DNA of 64,000 bases from CAZNTZ01 sp964576135 (GCA_964576135.1 CAZNTZ010000001.1:23420-87419); one strand, 5' to 3'. Counted from the first letter of the stretch, positions 52,188 through 61,347 are shown. Translations and numbers: made by a program. The notes: generated by a model from the sequence alone, not told the origin.

Positions 52188-54254
52188 TTACGAGCATGTT
52201 CCACCATTTGCATTCGGTGTATAAACAGTATTGCCATAGCACAATGCAGATCTTATGATAGAATTATTATCACTCTGACCTGTTACACTCGAGCATGTGC
52301 TTAGTTGTGACGAACATGCGGATATAGCCGCAGTTTTCACACTTCCCGCGACATCAGTGCTGTAACCCTGGATTGCACCATTTGTAACTAAACATGTACG
52401 AACATCGTTTATGCAATTTTCAGCATAATCTGACAAGACTTCATCTTGTTTTGCTTTGATTAAAACCAATGTACGTTGCAGATAACCATCTATTGCCTTA
52501 TTGGCTTTATCATATGTTTTCGTTGTAGCATTGTATGAAACATCTTGGCATTTATTTAATACCGAAACGCACATTCCATAGTTACGACCATTCAGATTAT
52601 ATCCGATTTTATCCTGGATATAGCCAACCATTCTGTTTGTATCATTAGTTGCCGCACCAATATCAGTAGAGATAAGTTGTGATAAAGTACCTCTGGTATC
52701 AACCCATGGATTGCTTACATTGCTTGAATAATTCCAAACTTTGTAAAGACCAGTTGTTGGAACGGTTGTAACTGTACCATCCAATGGTTTACCAGGTCTG
52801 CTGCCAACAACAACTTCGCCATTTACAATGAATGTTCCGGTCGGATCAAGACAGTTTTCATAATCAGATCCACAAACAAATTCATCTTGCATACAGCTGT
52901 CAAGCGCATTGATACAACCGCGCAAGTCATACGAATTTTTCTGTTGGGCAACTGCCAGACGTGCTTTTTGCAAAACCGCTGTTGCGTTACGCACTGTACG
53001 ACGCATATTTGTATTTGCATCATCAAGCGAGCGTTCATATGCAATACATTGTTTATCGATTTCCAAATCGTAACCATTGGTGATTATATTTACATCTACA
53101 CCTTGGGTTTTGCAGTTATCAATCACAGATGTTTTGCAACGAGCCGAAGCGGTCTTGTACAATTCTGCACCACGTTGATTTGAAACGCTTGTACTTGATG
53201 AATCACCAAACAATGTTGCCAAATCAAAACTTCCACCACTGAAATCAGTGCTAAATAAAGCGGTTAAATCAATTCCATTACTTTCTGCGCTGCTGGTCGC
53301 ATTCGGAGCTTTAATATCAACAATCAATTTTTTGATATTATCCAAATCTGTTCTCAGCTGTGTAGTATCAGTACGACCGGCCATTGTTTGTTCTGCTTCG
53401 GTTTGAGTGAACAAAGTTTCAACATCTTCCTGACCCAACCCAATATATTGAATTTGTTGTGCAACATCTTGCAATTCTTCGGTCGCAGATTTCAAAGCTT
53501 CTTCGGTTTTCTGATAATTCTTTACATTCGACGAACAAGAACAACGTCCTTGGTTATCATCCAACACAGCGCAGAAGTTATCCATACATGAATAATATTG
53601 TGCTTTGCAAAAATCTGTCATCTGTGCAGTCTGTTCCATATTCGAAGCAGTCGTAGCAGCATCAGTTACTGTTGTAGTTGTTGTTGTCGCAGCACGAACT
53701 GTCGGTGCACGCGCGATACTTGTTGTTGGGCGAACACTTACACGCGCAGAACTTGAACTTGTATACAAAGGTGTATTAACAGTGTCAGATTGTAATAATC
53801 CGGCACGTGCAGAATTTGCAGACGATGCAGTTGTGCGACGTGTTGAAACAGACGAGTCTGACGAACCGCCACTGCGGCTGCCAGCTGATACAGGGGCACG
53901 TTGTGTTAATTGACTGCCCGTATTTGAAGTTGAACGATTTGAAACCGTACGAGAAGAAATGGAACGCGAAGGTACAGCGCGCGAAGCATTGCTCGGGGCG
54001 ACATGCGTTACACTGCGACTAATATTTTGAACATTTCCGGTCCGAACCTTTACAACCGCAGGTGCTGCCTGTGCTGCTTGTTCTGCAGATACTTCTTCAT
54101 CTGACTGAATTTGATCTTGATCTAAGAAAGCGCCGCTGTCATCGGCATATTCAACCTGATTTTGCTGTTCAGATTGTTCATACCAGTCTGGAACGATTTC
54201 CGCAAACGCTGGTAAAGTTAGCAATCCGCATAACACTGCGACAATTTTTTTCAT
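52188..54254 (-). CDS. Large Cys-rich exported protein, CMD[QN]FC family, paralogue 4
   Basis: A 688-residue protein with signal peptide (MKKIVAVLCGLLTLPAFA, cleavage 18-19) and AGGAAGGA before the ATG. Residues 20-205 are Ser/Arg/Thr/Ala-rich and low in complexity, with no Cys. Then FCKAQYYSCMDNFC and RCSCSSN (about 215-240), RCKTSVIDNC, GCINALDSC-x6-CGSDYENCLD, MCVSVLNKC, NCINDVRTC, ACSSQLSTC, ending LCYGN...GGTCS. It is the most divergent of the four (CMDNFC). It is a single-gene unit. Function unknown; export and disulfide content are inferred from the sequence. Confidence 0.85.
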   Translation of the reverse strand: MKKIVAVLCGLLTLPAFAEIVPDWYEQSEQQNQVEYADDSGAFLDQDQIQSDEEVSAEQAAQAAPAVVKVRTGNVQNISRSVTHVAPSNASRAVPSRSISSRTVSNRSTSNTGSQLTQRAPVSAGSRSGGSSDSSVSTRRTTASSANSARAGLLQSDTVNTPLYTSSSSARVSVRPTTSIARAPTVRAATTTTTTVTDAATTASNMEQTAQMTDFCKAQYYSCMDNFCAVLDDNQGRCSCSSNVKNYQKTEEALKSATEELQDVAQQIQYIGLGQEDVETLFTQTEAEQTMAGRTDTTQLRTDLDNIKKLIVDIKAPNATSSAESNGIDLTALFSTDFSGGSFDLATLFGDSSSTSVSNQRGAELYKTASARCKTSVIDNCKTQGVDVNIITNGYDLEIDKQCIAYERSLDDANTNMRRTVRNATAVLQKARLAVAQQKNSYDLRGCINALDSCMQDEFVCGSDYENCLDPTGTFIVNGEVVVGSRPGKPLDGTVTTVPTTGLYKVWNYSSNVSNPWVDTRGTLSQLISTDIGAATNDTNRMVGYIQDKIGYNLNGRNYGMCVSVLNKCQDVSYNATTKTYDKANKAIDGYLQRTLVLIKAKQDEVLSDYAENCINDVRTCLVTNGAIQGYSTDVAGSVKTAAISACSSQLSTCSSVTGQSDNNSIIRSALCYGNTVYTPNANGGTCS

Positions 54255-54365
54255 AGCTAGTCCTTCCTATTGAGAATAATTTTATCAGAAAGTGAAAAAA
54301 AATAAAAGTAGAAATTTAATAAGAAATGCAAAATGTTAGAGCCAGATTTTTAATCTTTATTTCAA

Positions 54366-54400
54366 TAAAAAAAGCGACCAAAATTTAATTTTCGATCGCA
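54366..54400 (-). terminator. Terminator of parC
   Basis: An imperfect hairpin (GCGATCGAAAATT...AAATTTTGGTCGC on the minus strand, about 54373-54399) is followed by T7. Confidence 0.65.
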
Positions 54401-54424
54401 ATTTTAAATGTAAAATTAAATTCT

Positions 54425-56668
54425 TTAATTTCCAAATTTTCCATTTCTTGGAAACCCAAGTGGAACTGTATGTCCTTGTGATGCACGTTTACCAACCCAA
54501 GGCAGAAAATCGTCAATTTTTGTTGTTCCACGACCGTTTGTCCAACCAAAACCTTCGGAACGGGAAAAGAACATTGCGTCCATAACATAAGTTTTTTCTG
54601 CATTATATTTTTGCAGCATAACACCTTTGCCACGTGACATTTCCGGAATTTCAGATGCTGGGAATATCAATAATTTATCGTTACTGCCAACAATCGCACA
54701 ATATACATCATCTTTGATTTCTGGTGCCATGATACACAAAATAGCTGGATTTTTTTCATCTGTGTTCATTACTTGTTTGCCGTTTTTTGTCTGCGCCAAA
54801 CAATTTTCACCATTAACAATAAACCCATTTCCATGTCTGCCAACTATTAAATATTTGGCTGATTGATCCAATACAAAAGCTGATAAAATAATATCTTCGG
54901 CACCAATATCAGCCATCATTCTTACGGACTCGCCAAAACCACGGGCCGAAGGTAAATCAGATGGTGTCATTGAAAACATTTTTCCACTGCTGACAAACAA
55001 ATTAATTTTATCGTTGCTTTGTGCGTGGAATGCAAATTGTAATTCATCGCCTTCTTTGAATTTAATATCCAATGAATTTAAATCCAAATGACCCTTTGCT
55101 GCACGTATCCAACCAGCCGTAGATAATATTATTGTCATTGGTTCTTTTTCAATAAATTCTTCGGTATCTATTACTGGTTCTTCGCCTGCTGGTGCCCATT
55201 CTGTGCGACGACGACCCAAAACCGTTGTTTTAGCATACGTTTTTTTGATATCTGCAAACCATGCTTTTAATTGATCATTTTGCGCTGATTCTGATGCCAA
55301 CAAAGCTTGCAATTCTTTTTGTTCTTTGCGCAAGTTTGCATCTTCTTTCTTAATTTCCATTTCTTCTAATTTACGCAAACTGCGTAAACGAGTGTTCAAA
55401 ATTGCTTCGACCTGAATATCTGTCAGACCGAATTCTTCCATCAAAACAGCCTTTGGATCATCTTCGGTTCTGATGATTTCAATTACACGATCCAAATTCA
55501 AATAAACAATCAGCAAACCACCCAAAACCTCAAGACGACGTGCAATATTTGTTAAACGCCAATTTGTACGACGACGCAAAACATTTTTTTGATGCGAAAT
55601 AAATTCATTCAAAACTTCGCCAATCTTCATTACACGCGGAACACCGTTTGAATCAATAACGTTAAAATTCATATTAAAACGTGATTCTAAATCTGTCGAT
55701 TGAAACAAATGCGCCATTAATTTTTCAGGCTCGATATTTCTGTTCTTTGGTGTTAAAACAATACGAATATCGGTTGTTGATTCATCAGCGATATCTTCTA
55801 ATAATGGTAATTTCTTTGTATCAATCAGGTTTGCAATTTGTTCAACCAATTTTTGTTTTCCGCCACCTAAAAAGAAAGGTATTTCGGTAATAATTATTTG
55901 ATATGCGCCACGATCAAGTGTTTCAGTTGTCCATTTTGCACGAATACGAAAAGCGCCCCGCCCTGTGTCATAATTTTTTACAATCGTATCGAAATCGTCA
56001 ATTAAAATTCCACCAGTTGGGAAATCGGGACAAACCATTTTTTTCATAATCTGTGCTGTCGTAGCATCTGGTTTATCAATAACAAGTGTAAGCGCGTCAC
56101 AAACTTCGCTGACATTATGTGTTGGAATATTTGTAGCCATACCAACCGCGATTCCCATTGCACCATTGGCTAATAAATTTGGAAATGAACCCGGCATAGC
56201 AGTTGGCTCGACTGTGGTTCCATCAAAATTTGGAAGCATATCAACACTGTCTTCATCCAAACCGTCCATAATCATCATTGACGCATTTGTCAGTTTTGAT
56301 TCAGTATAACGATAAGCCGCCCAAGGGTCACCATCAATATTACCGAAATTACCCTGGCCGTCGATAACTGAAAAGTCTTGGGCAAGACGAACCATTGCAT
56401 CATAAACAGACGAATCGCCATGTGGATGATAATGACCCAAAACGTCACCAACGACAGTGGCGCATTTACGAAATGTTGAATTCGGAGATAATTTTTGACG
56501 CAACATAGAATATAAAATACGACGATGAACCGGCTTTAACCCGTCACGAACATCGGGTAAAGCGCGATCAATAATTGTCGAAATTGCATATGATAAATAA
56601 CGCTGCCCCAATGCTTCCGATAATTGTTGTGGTAAAATATTCTCTGAAATTACTGTTTCTTTTGACAT
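54425..56668 (-). CDS. parC: DNA topoisomerase IV subunit A
   Basis: A 747-residue type IIA A subunit. The region FRKCATVVGDVLGHYHPHGDSSVYDAMVRL has Ser86 and Asp90 at the quinolone positions. The catalytic Tyr121 is in AAYRYTESKL, and IPTHNVSEVCDAL follows. The C-terminal part has a short, diverged beta-pinwheel, so it is ParC rather than GyrA. With ParE it decatenates daughter chromosomes. A promoter with TTGCGA-N17-TAATTT ends 7 nt before the ATG and there is no Shine-Dalgarno sequence. parE is not in the window. Confidence 0.93.
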   Translation of the reverse strand: MSKETVISENILPQQLSEALGQRYLSYAISTIIDRALPDVRDGLKPVHRRILYSMLRQKLSPNSTFRKCATVVGDVLGHYHPHGDSSVYDAMVRLAQDFSVIDGQGNFGNIDGDPWAAYRYTESKLTNASMMIMDGLDEDSVDMLPNFDGTTVEPTAMPGSFPNLLANGAMGIAVGMATNIPTHNVSEVCDALTLVIDKPDATTAQIMKKMVCPDFPTGGILIDDFDTIVKNYDTGRGAFRIRAKWTTETLDRGAYQIIITEIPFFLGGGKQKLVEQIANLIDTKKLPLLEDIADESTTDIRIVLTPKNRNIEPEKLMAHLFQSTDLESRFNMNFNVIDSNGVPRVMKIGEVLNEFISHQKNVLRRRTNWRLTNIARRLEVLGGLLIVYLNLDRVIEIIRTEDDPKAVLMEEFGLTDIQVEAILNTRLRSLRKLEEMEIKKEDANLRKEQKELQALLASESAQNDQLKAWFADIKKTYAKTTVLGRRRTEWAPAGEEPVIDTEEFIEKEPMTIILSTAGWIRAAKGHLDLNSLDIKFKEGDELQFAFHAQSNDKINLFVSSGKMFSMTPSDLPSARGFGESVRMMADIGAEDIILSAFVLDQSAKYLIVGRHGNGFIVNGENCLAQTKNGKQVMNTDEKNPAILCIMAPEIKDDVYCAIVGSNDKLLIFPASEIPEMSRGKGVMLQKYNAEKTYVMDAMFFSRSEGFGWTNGRGTTKIDDFLPWVGKRASQGHTVPLGFPRNGKFGN

Positions 56669-56675
56669 GGCTTAG

Positions 56676-56704
56676 AAATTAAAACATAAAATAAAAAATC
56701 GCAA
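56676..56704 (-). promoter_or_regulatory. Leaderless promoter of parC
   Basis: On the minus strand TTGCGA (56699-56704), 17 nt, TAATTT (56676-56681), then 7 nt to the ATG at 56668. Confidence 0.5.
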
Positions 56705-56718
56705 GCGGAATTTCAAAA

Positions 56719-56752
56719 ATGAAAAAATCCGGCGAATTGCCGGATTTTTAAT
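56719..56752 (-). terminator. Terminator of rpsU
   Basis: The hairpin AATCCGGC-GAATT-GCCGGATT (56726-56746) has a minus-strand T6 tail directly after rpsU. The stem core is shared with the terminators at 34262 and 46306. Confidence 0.82.
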
Positions 56753-56968
56753 TTAGAACCCAAACACCATTCTTTGTTTTGATTGACGTTTCTTTTCCTT
56801 GCGGATGGCTTCTTCTTTCAAACGTTTGCGCATTGTTGTCGGCTTTTCATGACGCTGGCGTTCTTTACTTTCACGATAAAGTCCTTCTTTTTGGGACTTT
56901 CTTTTTGCAACGCGCAATGCCTGTTCGACGTTATTGTCGCGCACTAAAACTTTGACCATACTTAACAC
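56753..56968 (-). CDS. rpsU: 30S ribosomal protein S21
   Basis: A 71-residue S21: VKVLVRDNNVEQALRVAKRKSQKEGLYRESKERQRHEKPTTMRKRLKEEAIRKEKKRQ. It is complete and typical. S21 helps 30S subunits pick mRNA start sites. The Shine-Dalgarno sequence AAGGGGGTG is very strong. It is a single-gene unit between parC and a divergent ABC transporter. Confidence 0.96.
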   Translation of the reverse strand: MLSMVKVLVRDNNVEQALRVAKRKSQKEGLYRESKERQRHEKPTTMRKRLKEEAIRKEKKRQSKQRMVFGF

Positions 56969-57046
56969 CCCCTTTACAAGGCTTGAATTTTTAACTTGGC
57001 CAAAGTATTGCCTATATAAGCCGCAAAAGCAAGCAAAAATTAAATT

Positions 57047-57075
57047 TTGACATCAGACGCCAATATTTGTAGTAT
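57047..57075 (+). promoter_or_regulatory. Promoter of the ABC exporter gene
   Basis: TTGACA (57047-57052), 17 nt, TAGTAT (57070-57075). The leader is about 28 nt with GCGAGA before the ATG at 57110. Confidence 0.6.
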
Positions 57076-57109
57076 GTTCAAGATATCACTTAAAACAAAA
57101 GCGAGATTT

Positions 57110-58924
57110 ATGTTAAAGAATTTTACTGCAAAAATTAAAGGCTTTATTAAAAACGACGATAAGGACAGCCAATTAAAGTGGTCACTTTATGGTCGTGTTT
57201 GGCGCGAAGTTGGTAAACCATATTGGAAATGGTTGTTGATGGGAATTATCTGCACCATTATCGCAGCCGGGGCCGAGGCATATTCAATAACACTTGTCAA
57301 AAAAGTAATTGACCAAGGATTTATTGAAAAAAGTATGGATGCTCTCTATTTTATCGGTTTGCAAATCATAGCCGCTTTTGGATTCAAAAGTGCCTTTAAT
57401 TATTCTAAATCACTCATTATGTCAAAGGCCGGTCTTATGGCATCAAGCGGTCTGCAAAGCCGAATTTTCAGAAAAATTATGGGTGTTAATATCGGAAAAT
57501 TTATATCTGATGGCCCTGGCAGATATATGAACTATTTCGGTGTCCAAGCCAATGCCGTATTAAATTTGGTAACTGGGACAATCATAAGTATTGTTCAAGA
57601 TACAGCGACATTGATTATGATGTTCGGATTGATGTTATGGTATGCACCACAAATGGTCGCTGTTTTATTATTTTTGGTCCCAGGAATCATGGTACCACTT
57701 ATAATAATTACACGTAAAAAACGTAAACTTACACGTCAATCTTTTGGAATTGCAAATAATGTAAGCCAACATATAAACCAAACATTGCATGGAATTAAAA
57801 CTATTCAATCATTTGGAACAGAAAATTCAGAATCTGGAAAGTTTGAAAATATTTTAAAAACTTCTGTAAGAAATTCTTATAAGAATACTCAGGTCAGCTC
57901 TCTGCAATCACCATTGCTAGAAATTATGATTTCTGTTGGACTTGGAATTGCATTAATCGTTGGTGGACATTTTATAACAACTGGTGCTATTTCAACCGGT
58001 GATTTCACAGCATTTATACTTGCTTTAACCGCGGCATATAAACCCGCCAAAGCCGTTACAAATGTAAACAACAGCATTCAACAAGGTTTAATAGCGTCTG
58101 AAATACTGTTCGATTTTCTTGACAGTAAACCGGCAATTACCGATTCTAAAAATGCCATTGAACTTGTTCGTGGAAATATGAATATTTCTTTCAAAGATGT
58201 TTCTTTTGCTTATAACACAGCTGATGGAAATATTTTGCATAATATAAGCCTTGAGGTAGGATCTGGTAAAATATGCGCTTTCGTTGGTCCATCTGGCGGT
58301 GGAAAAACGACTATGCTGAATTTAATTGAACGTTTTTATGATCCACAATCTGGAAAAATTTTAATCAATAATCATGATATTAAAGACTATACTCTGAAAT
58401 CTTTGCGAAATAATATCGCAGATGTTTCCCAAGACGTGTTTTTATTTAATGGGTCCATCGCAGATAATATTAAATACGGTGCACCAGACGCAACACAAGA
58501 ACAAATAGAAAATGCTGCACGCGCTGCAAATGCACACGATTTCGTACTTGGTCTGCCACAAGGTTATCAAACAAACGTCGGAGAACGTGGCGCTTTGCTT
58601 TCTGGCGGACAAAAACAACGCATTGCGATTGCACGTGCAATATTAAAAGACTCGCCTATATTATTATTGGACGAAGCAACATCGGCATTGGATACACAGT
58701 CAGAAAAATTAATCCAAGCAGCTCTCAAGGAATTGATGAAAGGCCGAACTACTTTCGTCATAGCGCACAGATTGTCTACGATTTTGGATGCTGATATAAT
58801 ATGTGTGATTAAAGAGGGTCGCATCATAGAGCAAGGTACAGATTCAGAATTGGTCGCGTTAGATGGTGAATATAAAAAATTGCGTGATATTCAATTCAGG
58901 GAGACCAAATCTAATAAGGAATAA
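57110..58924 (+). CDS. ABC exporter, MsbA-like
   Basis: A 604-residue fused ABC transporter. The N-terminal transmembrane domain has about six helices (about 35-320). The nucleotide-binding domain holds Walker A FVGPSGGGKTTMLNL, Q-loop NIADVSQDVFLFNGS, signature LLSGGQKQRIAIARAI, Walker B PILLLDEATSALD and the H-loop VIAHRLSTI. The family flips lipids such as lipid A core, or exports drugs or peptides. Without a substrate clue, MsbA-type lipid A export is the leading guess. The start at 57110 is downstream of the promoter. It is followed 5 nt later by an unassigned gene. Confidence 0.88.
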   Translation: MLKNFTAKIKGFIKNDDKDSQLKWSLYGRVWREVGKPYWKWLLMGIICTIIAAGAEAYSITLVKKVIDQGFIEKSMDALYFIGLQIIAAFGFKSAFNYSKSLIMSKAGLMASSGLQSRIFRKIMGVNIGKFISDGPGRYMNYFGVQANAVLNLVTGTIISIVQDTATLIMMFGLMLWYAPQMVAVLLFLVPGIMVPLIIITRKKRKLTRQSFGIANNVSQHINQTLHGIKTIQSFGTENSESGKFENILKTSVRNSYKNTQVSSLQSPLLEIMISVGLGIALIVGGHFITTGAISTGDFTAFILALTAAYKPAKAVTNVNNSIQQGLIASEILFDFLDSKPAITDSKNAIELVRGNMNISFKDVSFAYNTADGNILHNISLEVGSGKICAFVGPSGGGKTTMLNLIERFYDPQSGKILINNHDIKDYTLKSLRNNIADVSQDVFLFNGSIADNIKYGAPDATQEQIENAARAANAHDFVLGLPQGYQTNVGERGALLSGGQKQRIAIARAILKDSPILLLDEATSALDTQSEKLIQAALKELMKGRTTFVIAHRLSTILDADIICVIKEGRIIEQGTDSELVALDGEYKKLRDIQFRETKSNKE

Positions 58925-58929
58925 TAAAA

Positions 58930-59547
58930 ATGAATAAAAGAACAGTTACTGTGTCAAATATATACACGGTTGAATTAGAAGAAAGACTGGATGACGAGCT
59001 TGGCAGAAAATTATATTCTGCGACACGCGTTTATCCACAATACGAAGGAAAATCGAAAGATATATTAATAAAAAATTCATTATTACCTGTTAAAATGATT
59101 GACCCATCTATTTTATCTGGATTAATAGTAATAGGTAGAAATTCTAAGACATTAAAAAAGCAATTATTTTTAATTGAAATGACACCGTTTGGAACATTCA
59201 AACGTGCAGTTAACAGAATTGATATTGACCCTTCGACACGTGATATTTATATTCAACCTGAAGATATGAAAGACAAAGAAAAAGATAAAATTATCTATAA
59301 AATCGGCGGCACCGGAACATTTGGGTTCGAATCCGTGGCTAAAATTAATCTGAAAGATTATATCCCATCAGTTCAGACAATATCTGTATCTTTGGAAAAT
59401 TTTGAAAAACTGCCTGAAACGATTGGTTATAATATGAAACATATTTTACCTAAACCTGGCAAAATTTCAGAATTCAAATATGAAAATACTTTCGAAAACT
59501 TTGTTGCAACGCATCAAGCTTTGAATCAAAAAATAGTTTCCAGATAA
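58930..59547 (+). CDS. Hypothetical protein cotranscribed with the ABC exporter
   Basis: A 205-residue, probably cytoplasmic protein with no signal peptide or transmembrane helix: MNKRTVTVSNIYTVELEERLDDELG, FLIEMTPFGTFKRAVNRIDIDPSTRDIYIQPEDM, YKIGGTGTFGFESVAKINLKDYIP. I recognise no domain. It is rich in Lys and Ile with alternating strands, suggesting a mainly beta fold. It begins 5 nt after the exporter stop and ends in a terminator, so it is presumably made with it. Confidence 0.7.
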   Translation: MNKRTVTVSNIYTVELEERLDDELGRKLYSATRVYPQYEGKSKDILIKNSLLPVKMIDPSILSGLIVIGRNSKTLKKQLFLIEMTPFGTFKRAVNRIDIDPSTRDIYIQPEDMKDKEKDKIIYKIGGTGTFGFESVAKINLKDYIPSVQTISVSLENFEKLPETIGYNMKHILPKPGKISEFKYENTFENFVATHQALNQKIVSR

Positions 59548-59550
59548 TTA

Positions 59551-59583
59551 TCAAAGCGGTGTAAAATTACGCCGCTTTTTTAA
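59551..59583. terminator. Terminator of the ABC exporter pair, overlapping the end of ccrM
   Basis: The hairpin AAAGCGG...CCGCTTT (59553-59559 with 59572-59578) is followed by T on the plus strand. The ccrM stop lies inside the right half, so the hairpin serves both strands. Confidence 0.75.
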
Positions 59584-60664
59584 TACCTTGCTTTATCTCA
59601 CGCATATATTTACGCAAATCATCAATTGGAACTAATTTTCCATCACGTTTTTCAGCCGACCAATAATCCCAACCATTAAAAGAAGCAGAGTGTTGCATTT
59701 TTGCCGCCATAACATGAATTGAACACTTGCCCCAAATTGCGTGCGAAAGTAACCCATCTTTCGTAATAATTGCACGATCACCGCGTAAACCAACCAGTGT
59801 TTGACCAGTGTGCAAAAGCCCACCATCGATCAATTCTTTGAATGCGACTTTGATTTCTTCTCGCTTTGCATTTTGAACTTCTATTTCTGACAAATCAATT
59901 GGCAAAATTGATTCAATTCTTGCCCGCGCCCCAGAAATATATGATTCTTCTTGTTCTATGCCTATAAAATTACGCCCCAATTCCCTTGCAACAGCACCAG
60001 TTGTACCAGAACCAAAAAATGGATCCAAAATAGTATCACCGACACGTGTGCTGGATAGTATAACGCGTCTTAACAGTTCCATTGGCTTTTGGGTCGAATG
60101 CATAGATTTACCATCTGCGCCCTTTAACCGCTCTGCCCCTAAACAAATATCGATTGACCAGTCGGAACGCATCTGTTTTCCACCGTTAAATTTCTTCATC
60201 GTTTCATAATTGAAAGTGTATTTTCCAGTTTTTGTCGGCGTTGCCCAAATCATTGTTTCATGGGCATTTGTGAATCTGGTACCGCGGAAATTAGGCATTG
60301 GGTTTGTTTTAACCCAAACAATGTCATTCAAAAACCAAAAACCCATTTCCTGCATTGCAGAGCCAACACGGAAAATATTGTGATAACTGCCGATTACCCA
60401 CAAAGCACCGGTTGGTTTCAGAACACGTTTAACCTGGGCAAGCCATTGTTGCGTAAATTCGTCATATTCTTCGGCAGATTCAAAAGTATCCCATTCATCG
60501 CGAACTGCACGCGCCGCGGTTTGATCTTCGGGTCGATAAAGGGTTTTCTTACCCAACTGCAGGTTATATGGAGGATCTGCGAATACACAATCAATACTGC
60601 CGTCTGGAATCTCTTTCATACGGTCTATGCAGTCACCAAGCAAGATTTGGTTTAAAAATTTCAT
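59567..60664 (-). CDS. ccrM: Cell-cycle adenine DNA methyltransferase CcrM (GANTC)
   Basis: A 365-residue beta-class N6-adenine methyltransferase. ADPPYNLQL (Asp30-Pro-Pro-Tyr) comes first, then GALWVIGSYHNIFRVG, and later LDPFFGSGTTGAVARELGR (SAM-binding, near 215). The C-terminal RAMA-like domain holds FKELIDGGLLHTGQTL and SIHVMAAKMQHSASFNGWDYW. This is the alphaproteobacterial CcrM layout and length. CcrM methylates GANTC late in replication and controls cell-cycle promoters. No partner restriction enzyme is present. The gene is divergent from nrdR. Confidence 0.95.
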   Translation of the reverse strand: MKFLNQILLGDCIDRMKEIPDGSIDCVFADPPYNLQLGKKTLYRPEDQTAARAVRDEWDTFESAEEYDEFTQQWLAQVKRVLKPTGALWVIGSYHNIFRVGSAMQEMGFWFLNDIVWVKTNPMPNFRGTRFTNAHETMIWATPTKTGKYTFNYETMKKFNGGKQMRSDWSIDICLGAERLKGADGKSMHSTQKPMELLRRVILSSTRVGDTILDPFFGSGTTGAVARELGRNFIGIEQEESYISGARARIESILPIDLSEIEVQNAKREEIKVAFKELIDGGLLHTGQTLVGLRGDRAIITKDGLLSHAIWGKCSIHVMAAKMQHSASFNGWDYWSAEKRDGKLVPIDDLRKYMREIKQGIKKAA

Positions 60665-60795
60665 TCTCTATAGCCCTTATTTTACCATAAAAAGGGGCCA
60701 GGAAAAAGCCTGAGAGAGGTATACGAATGAAAATAAAGTTCTTGATTTTTATCAAATTGCCATTTTTTTAAAAGAAAATTTAAGACTAATCACTA
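60665..60795. other. ccrM-nrdR intergenic region
   Basis: About 130 bp. It holds the ccrM leader (minus strand, with a possible TAAAAT -10 at about 60679-60684) and, near 60768-60783, TTAA-N8-TTAA. That is one base longer than the CtrA half-site spacing of TTAA-N7-TTAA, so CtrA control is not claimed. Confidence 0.35.
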
Positions 60796-60824
60796 TTGAC
60801 TAACGATTGTGTTTTTATTATCCT
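60796..60824 (+). promoter_or_regulatory. Leaderless promoter of nrdR
   Basis: TTGACT (60796-60801), 17 nt, TATCCT (60819-60824), then GCCGCCT and the ATG at 60832. The spacer GCCGCCT is identical to that of the M23 peptidase gene. No NrdR box is visible. Confidence 0.65.
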
Positions 60825-60831
60825 GCCGCCT

Positions 60832-61347
60832 ATGAGATGCCCTTATTGCAATAGCATAGAAAGCCAAGTCAAAGATAGTCGCCCAGACATCGAAGAATCT
60901 GTTATTCGACGCCGGCGAGTGTGCAGCGAATGTGGTGCAAAATTTACAACAATTGAACGTATTCAATTGCGTGATTTATCTGTGCGAAAAAATAATGGCG
61001 AATTAGAACCATTTGACCGTGATAAATTAAAACGCAGTATTGCAATCGCATGCCGCAAGCGCAGCGTTTCAGATGAACAGATTGAACGTCTTGTTACATC
61101 AATTCACCGTCGACTTGAAACCGAAAGTCCAGATGATATAGTGTCCAGTGAAATTATCGGTGGTTTGGTATCTGATTCTCTGTTGAACCTTGATCCAATT
61201 GCTTTTGTAAGATTTGTATCGGTTTATCGTAAATTTACACGTGTGGCGGATTTTAAAAAAATCATAAACCAAATCCCAGAACCAGACGATGGGGCCAAAG
61301 TTTGCGAATTGCCCCCTGAACGCTTTAAAAACGGAAAGTTATTTTAA
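60832..61347 (+). CDS. nrdR: Transcriptional repressor NrdR
   Basis: A 171-residue NrdR. The zinc ribbon MRCPYCNSIESQVKDSRP...RRRVCSECGAKFTTIER has four Cys. The ATP-cone domain (about 50-140) has VRKNNGELEPFDRDKLKRSI. It represses ribonucleotide reductase genes in response to nucleotide levels. The start at 60832 is set by the -10 spacing. Its stop overlaps the next ATG (TAATG, 61345-61349), which couples it to the lytic transglycosylase. The nrd genes are not in the window. Confidence 0.96.
   Translation: MRCPYCNSIESQVKDSRPDIEESVIRRRRVCSECGAKFTTIERIQLRDLSVRKNNGELEPFDRDKLKRSIAIACRKRSVSDEQIERLVTSIHRRLETESPDDIVSSEIIGGLVSDSLLNLDPIAFVRFVSVYRKFTRVADFKKIINQIPEPDDGAKVCELPPERFKNGKLF

Noticed and set aside
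60700..60730. CTGAGAGAGG near ccrM, reminiscent of a TPP riboswitch
   Set aside because: The other conserved thi-box elements (GGGG...ACCC, TGAACCTGATC) are missing and no thiamin gene is near.
60768..60783. TTAA-N8-TTAA between ccrM and nrdR as a CtrA site
   Set aside because: CtrA half-sites are spaced by 7 nt. In an AT-rich region an 8-nt pair is expected by chance.
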